From NCBI GenBank assembly GCA_964590495.1, contig CAZPWQ010000136.1, positions 1 through 8,657 of the forward strand: a DNA stretch of 8,657 nucleotides. Direction: 5' to 3'. This document shows, in pieces, positions 5,515-8,657 of this stretch; position 1 is the stretch's first letter, and each line of letters begins with the position of its first letter. This DNA is from CAZPWQ01 sp964590495. Lineage in GTDB: Bacteria; Bacteroidota; Rhodothermia; Balneolales; Balneolaceae. The notes beneath the pieces were generated by a model. It searched no databases. It was not told the origin of the DNA and saw only the letters and a list, made by a program, of their open reading frames with translations. The translations under genes and the position numbers were made by a program.

Positions 5515-6059
5515 TATTGTTTTAAACCAGCCAGTTGGTTGAGATTTTGACATTTGACTACCTGCTTTTCCTCGTTGAGTTCGATGATATATTCGTCCAC
5601 AAACGGGATAAGCAATTGCTTCTGGTCTGCAGTGACTACCTTCAGAATAGGATGAGCCGGGTTGTCGATCACCGCTTCCACGGTGCCGTATTTTTTGCCA
5701 TCGGAGATAACATCAAAAGATGACAAATCAATAAACTCATCCGTTTGACCGGCCAGGTCTTCCATATCATCAAGGTTTGCGTACACCGCAAAGTTCTTAA
5801 GTGCTTCAGCCCCGGTGCGATCAGTCACGTGCTCAAATTTTACAAAGAACGTAAGCCGTTTATTTTTATCCTGAACCCGGACCGACTCAATCCTGGCGGG
5901 GACGAGGTCCCCTCTGGCATTTTCAATGTGTACCAGATCAATATCTTCAAAAAGTCGAGGAGTTTCTATTTCGGGGATGATAACAACCTCCCCGTTCACT
6001 CCGTGCGAGCGGGCGATATGCCCGACCACTTCATACTGGTTTTCAATAGGTTCCAGCAT
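5514..6059 (-). CDS. rimM: Ribosome maturation factor RimM (16S rRNA processing protein)
   Basis: RimM assists late assembly of the 30S head, binding near S19. The 181-residue protein has the two expected domains. The N-terminal RimM barrel includes VGHIARSHGVNGEV (12-25). A C-terminal PRC-barrel begins near TDEFIDLSS (106-114) and includes LLIPFVDEYI. At the domain junction the usual Tyr-Tyr pair (E. coli Y106-Y107, important for 30S binding) is not seen: the sequence is D-E-F-I-D-L and appears about two residues shorter. Identity still seems secure because of the operon position between rpsP and trmD and the two-domain pattern. The ATG at 6059 lies only 4 nt after a strong hairpin in the 56-nt spacer from rpsP, and there is no Shine-Dalgarno sequence. 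The stop codon overlaps the trmD start. Confidence 0.93.
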   Translation of the reverse strand: MLEPIENQYEVVGHIARSHGVNGEVVIIPEIETPRLFEDIDLVHIENARGDLVPARIESVRVQDKNKRLTFFVKFEHVTDRTGAEALKNFAVYANLDDMEDLAGQTDEFIDLSSFDVISDGKKYGTVEAVIDNPAHPILKVVTADQKQLLIPFVDEYIIELNEEKQVVKCQNLNQLAGLKQ

Positions 6060-6063
6060 TTTT

Positions 6064-6097
6064 TAGTCCAAAGTGCAGGCCACTTCAAAGTGGACTA
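6064..6097 (-). promoter_or_regulatory. Hairpin directly before the rimM start codon (rpsP-rimM spacer)
   Basis: TAGTCCA (6064-6070) and TGGACTA (6091-6097) form a perfect 7-bp outer stem. AAGTG (6071-6075) and CACTT (6081-6085) extend it by 5 bp, with one 5-nt bulge and a 5-nt loop. A competing stem is possible, since CCACTT (6080-6085) is complementary to AAGTGG (6088-6093). On the mRNA the hairpin ends 4 nt before the rimM ATG, inside the ribosome footprint. No U-run follows, so it looks like a translational control or processing element more than a terminator. It could also be a palindromic insertion. Confidence 0.6.
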
Positions 6098-6115
6098 CAC
6101 TTTTTTTACTAATTG

Positions 6116-7072
6116 CTATTCGTTTTCCTTTTTCTCGTCAAGAGCGCGCTGAACAGTAACGCGATCTTCATCATCGGGAACAAAGCCTTCCAGTTCATCA
6201 AGCGGAGTGTTTTCAATATGCTCGATGGCTTCCTTCGCCAGCATATCTGTTGAAACCTGCTCATCACCGCTTTCAGCATCTTCTTCTTTTTCCTCTTCAG
6301 ATGCTTCTGGCTTTTCTTCGGAGGCTTCCTGAGTTTCTTCCTCAGGTTCTTCGGCTTCCTCTTCAGCAGTCTTCTCTTCCTCAACAACCTCTTCCGTACC
6401 TTCGACTACCTCTTTGGCAACATCTTCTTCTTTTGCTTCAGGCTCTTCCTCTACGGCCGGTTCCTCTTCCGGAACTTCGGCAATTTCTTCAGCTTCAGCA
6501 GTTTCATCGTCCGGAGTTTCTGCTACTGGTTCGCTTTTTGCTGTTTGTGGCTCTACCTCTTCCTCAGGAGCTTTGGCTTTTGCCTCTTCCTCCTCTTCTT
6601 TTTCATCTTCATCTGAGGCCAAAGCCTCCTGCTTGGCTTTTTCTTTTGCAGCCTCTTCAGCTTTCTTTTTAAGCTGCTTCTGGAATTCTTTTTCCTCTGC
6701 TTCGAGCATTGCCTGCTGACGCTCTTTGCGTGACGGAGCTTCCTCTTCTTTTTCCGCACGTTTTTCGCGCCATTCATTCAGGGCTTCTTCAATTTCCTCC
6801 TCGGACTTGCCCCAGCGGATCAGGTGCATTTTATACATAATGCCCTGCTTCTTAAGGATAGAACGAACAGTGTCGCTCGGTTGAGCTCCCTGTTTCAGCC
6901 AGTGAATAGCCCGTTCTTCATTCAGTTCCAGTTCATTATTTACCGGTATGTTGTCAAAACGGCCGATATCTTCAATAATTCGTCCATCTCTCGGTGAGCG
7001 GCTGTCAGCCACGACAATATGATGGATCGGTCGTTTTTTTCGACCTCTACGTTGTAATCTGATTGTTAACAA
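6116..7072 (-). CDS. rpsP: 30S ribosomal protein S16 with a very long acidic C-terminal extension
   Basis: S16 binds the 5' domain of 16S rRNA early in 30S assembly. Residues 1-85 are a standard S16 core: MLTIRLQRRGRKKRP, VVADSR (20-25), DGRIIEDIGRFD (29-40), AIHWLKQGAQPSDTV (55-69). The protein has 318 residues, whereas S16 usually has about 80-180. After the core come a charged, probably helical stretch (about 88-150), a Glu/Ala/Pro/Val-rich low-complexity region (about 153-272) and a non-repetitive end (274-318) with helix-like segments around LAKEAIEHIENTPLDEL and RVTVQRALDEK. The start codon is TTG at 7072-7070, placed where all S16 proteins begin and preceded by AGGAG at 8-nt spacing. 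No ATG is available at that position. The frame is open throughout and ends TAG. It is the second gene of the operon after ffh. Confidence 0.96.
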   Translation of the reverse strand: MLTIRLQRRGRKKRPIHHIVVADSRSPRDGRIIEDIGRFDNIPVNNELELNEERAIHWLKQGAQPSDTVRSILKKQGIMYKMHLIRWGKSEEEIEEALNEWREKRAEKEEEAPSRKERQQAMLEAEEKEFQKQLKKKAEEAAKEKAKQEALASDEDEKEEEEEAKAKAPEEEVEPQTAKSEPVAETPDDETAEAEEIAEVPEEEPAVEEEPEAKEEDVAKEVVEGTEEVVEEEKTAEEEAEEPEEETQEASEEKPEASEEEKEEDAESGDEQVSTDMLAKEAIEHIENTPLDELEGFVPDDEDRVTVQRALDEKKENE

Positions 7073-7080
7073 TGGATTTT

Positions 7081-7085
7081 CTCCT
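7081..7085 (-). promoter_or_regulatory. Shine-Dalgarno sequence fixing the TTG start of rpsP
   Basis: AGGAG on the minus strand lies 8 nt before the TTG start codon. It is the best Shine-Dalgarno match in the window and decides in favour of TTG. Most other genes here have none. Confidence 0.8.
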
Positions 7086-7157
7086 AGTTTATAACTTTAT
7101 AATTTGCGTTGATTTCTATAGAGGATTTAATGGAATCTTGCGCAATTCTGTTTATTC

Positions 7158-8507
7158 TTACCTGCCAAAAGGTGAATTCTTCATTCCTTTCATGCCCTGC
7201 ATCATTTTGCCCATCTTGCCCATGCCTGAAAATGATTTCATCATTTTCTTCATCTGTTCAAACTGTTTTATCAGGTTGTTGATCTCCCGGACGCGTGTAC
7301 CCGAGCCCTGCGCGATGCGCCGGCGCCGGCTGCCATTCAGGATATCCGGATTCTTTCGTTCTTCCGGCGTCATAGAGCAGATGATCGCTTCAATCGGTTT
7401 AAAGGAATCGTCATCGATTTCGGTATCCTGCAGAGCTTTTCCGGCTCCGGGAATCATTCCGACCAGGTCCGAAATATCGCCCATATTCTTTATCTGCTGA
7501 AGCTGCTCGTAAAAATCGTCGAGATCGAACTGATCCGATTTGATCTTTTTCTGCAGCTTTTCAGCTTCCTTTTCATCAAACTCTTTCTGGGCTTTTTCGA
7601 CAAGCGAAACCACATCACCCATACCGAGGATGCGCTGTGCCATCCGGTCGGGGTAGAAGGGAGAAAGAGCATCCAGCTTTTCGCCTGTACTGACAAACTT
7701 AATCGGTTTTTGGACCACCGTCTTAATAGACAGGGCCGCCCCGCCGCGGGTATCACCGTCAAGCTTGGTAAGCACAACGCCATCATAATTGATGCGCTGG
7801 TTAAATTCTTTTGCCGTAGTTACGGCATCCTGACCCGTCATGGAATCGACAATGAACAGTGTTTCGTGCGGCTGAACGGCATCTTTAATTTCAGCCACTT
7901 CATTCATCATCTGTTCGTCCACATGCATGCGTCCCGCCGTGTCAATGATTACTGTATCGAGAGCAAGACTTTTTGCCATCGATACCGCTTCTTTTGCCAC
8001 GCGAACCGCATCTTTCTGTCCAATCGAATATACCGGGACGTCGATACCTTCTGCCAGTGTCTTCAACTGATTGATAGCCGCCGGCCGATAGACATCGGCA
8101 GCAGCAAGCAATGGATTTCTGTTGTTTTCCTGCTTCAGATATCTTGCCAGTTTGGCGGAAAAGGTTGTTTTACCCGAACCCTGAAGGCCCGCAATCAGTA
8201 TCACGGTCGGCGGCGTGTGTGCAACGGAGATATCCACACGCTCCTGTCCGAGAATTTCGGTCAGCTCATCTTTGACGATTTTGGTAAACTGCTGACCAGG
8301 ATTAACGGCCGTCAATACATCCTCACCCATCGCACGTTCCTTAATATCAGCCGTGAACTTTTTAGCAACTTCATAGTTCACATCGGCATCAAGAAGCGCG
8401 CGACGTATTTCTCTCACCGTCTCAGCGACATTTACGTCACTGATCATAGCCTCGCCTTTCAGCTTTTGAAAGGCCTGATCTAATTTTGATGATAAATCCT
8501 GAAACAT
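7158..8507 (-). CDS. ffh: Signal recognition particle protein Ffh (SRP54 GTPase)
   Basis: Ffh binds 4.5S/SRP RNA and signal sequences of nascent membrane proteins, and docks with FtsY to deliver ribosomes to the Sec translocon. The 449-residue product has an N-terminal four-helix N domain (1-about 90), with the ALLDADV motif at 37-43. The GTPase G domain carries G1 GLQGSGKTT (107-115), the insertion-box start DVYRPAA (138-144), G3 DTAGR (189-193) and G4 TKLD (247-250). The C-terminal methionine-rich M domain has the SRP-RNA-binding segment SRRRRIAQGSGT and ends in a Met/Gly/Lys-rich tail (MKKMMK, MGKMMQGMKGM). Length is typical. The ATG at 8507 gives the standard MFxxLSxKL start; no Shine-Dalgarno sequence is seen. 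It is the first visible gene of the five-gene minus-strand series, 85 bp before rpsP, and a plausible promoter lies upstream. Confidence 0.98.
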   Translation of the reverse strand: MFQDLSSKLDQAFQKLKGEAMISDVNVAETVREIRRALLDADVNYEVAKKFTADIKERAMGEDVLTAVNPGQQFTKIVKDELTEILGQERVDISVAHTPPTVILIAGLQGSGKTTFSAKLARYLKQENNRNPLLAAADVYRPAAINQLKTLAEGIDVPVYSIGQKDAVRVAKEAVSMAKSLALDTVIIDTAGRMHVDEQMMNEVAEIKDAVQPHETLFIVDSMTGQDAVTTAKEFNQRINYDGVVLTKLDGDTRGGAALSIKTVVQKPIKFVSTGEKLDALSPFYPDRMAQRILGMGDVVSLVEKAQKEFDEKEAEKLQKKIKSDQFDLDDFYEQLQQIKNMGDISDLVGMIPGAGKALQDTEIDDDSFKPIEAIICSMTPEERKNPDILNGSRRRRIAQGSGTRVREINNLIKQFEQMKKMMKSFSGMGKMGKMMQGMKGMKNSPFGR

Positions 8508-8657
8508 GGGTTATTGGAAATCTGGTATTTCTGAATGTCTGTACTGGTTTTGAACTCGCTTGAAATCCTGCGGGTCAAAGTTTCCTAAAATAAGGACATC
8601 CGCGGCTATTATCAACAGAAGAAATAACCGGAAGTCGGCTACCGCTTATTTGTAATT
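8508..8657. other. Upstream region of ffh, no gene seen
   Basis: The last 150 bp of the window carry no recognisable coding frame on either strand. A candidate promoter for the ffh operon lies within (8585-8615). The distance from that promoter to the ffh ATG would leave an untranslated leader of roughly 70 nt, in which I see no clear riboswitch or strong hairpin. Confidence 0.6.
8585..8615 (-). promoter_or_regulatory. Candidate Bacteroidota-type promoter for the ffh-rpsP-rimM-trmD-rplS operon
   Basis: On the minus strand TTG (8615-8613) is followed, after 20 nt, by TATTTTAG (8592-8585). This matches the Bacteroidota primary-sigma consensus TTG/TAnnTTTG at all but one fixed position. The location suits the first gene of the operon. 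Such short motifs occur by chance in AT-rich DNA, so this is a proposal only. Confidence 0.4.

Noticed and set aside
5515..5553. Longer trmD start at 5553 (13 extra residues)
   Set aside because: The extra residues are encoded out of frame inside rimM, the TrmD family begins M-R-I-D-I-I, and the start at 5514 gives a natural TAATG overlap.
6250..6777. Several Leu/Pro-, Ser- and Lys/Arg-rich frames over the S16 tail on both strands
   Set aside because: Low-complexity by-products of repeated GAA/GAG codons; only the S16 frame joins to a conserved core.
7073..7157. Second promoter between ffh and rpsP
   Set aside because: TTGCGC and TATAGA boxes occur at 19-nt spacing, but they fit the sigma-70 pattern poorly and do not match the Bacteroidota consensus.
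7710..8483. 257-codon plus-strand frame opposite ffh
   Set aside because: Antisense shadow of a highly conserved gene; the translation is rich in His, Cys and Arg and shows no domain I recognise.

Overview
The window looks like a chromosomal housekeeping region from a member of the Bacteroidota/Balneolota side of the FCB group. This placement is inferred from three things. TrmD has a 'GHYKGVDQRV' signature typical of that group. Most start codons lack a Shine-Dalgarno sequence. S16 and L19 both carry long acidic C-terminal tails, which would also fit a salt-tolerant lineage such as Balneolota. A run of exactly 100 N at 3249-3348 shows that this is a draft scaffold, so the two halves are joined only by scaffolding.

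Left half (1-3248): a 3'-truncated tyrA (chorismate mutase/prephenate dehydrogenase) on the minus strand diverges from a complete uvrB on the plus strand. The 231-bp region between them holds a striking set of nested and competing inverted repeats (991-1049).

Middle (3349-4353): a small class I methyltransferase gene of the phospholipid N-methyltransferase type lies on the plus strand. A 391-bp gene-free stretch follows, made almost entirely of palindromic repeats. It has four hairpins sharing the apex ACCTCCGGT, arranged as two mirror-image two-hairpin units, and then a 100-bp composite inverted-repeat element. The assembly gap begins inside what looks like another copy of that composite element.

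Right half (4354-8657, all minus strand): a conserved protein-biogenesis operon in the order ffh (SRP GTPase), rpsP (S16), rimM (16S/30S maturation factor), trmD (tRNA m1G37 methyltransferase), rplS (L19). rimM and trmD overlap by one base (TAATG), and trmD and rplS are 3 bp apart. S16 is 318 residues, roughly three to four times the usual core length, with a very long Glu-rich tail and a separate C-terminal helix-like module. rpsP starts with TTG behind a good AGGAG, and a strong hairpin ends 4 nt before the rimM start codon.

I see no defence system, prophage, CRISPR array, rRNA or tRNA gene. The least explained material is the non-coding structure at 991-1049, 3978-4137, 4167-4266 and 6064-6097, together with the S16 tail.
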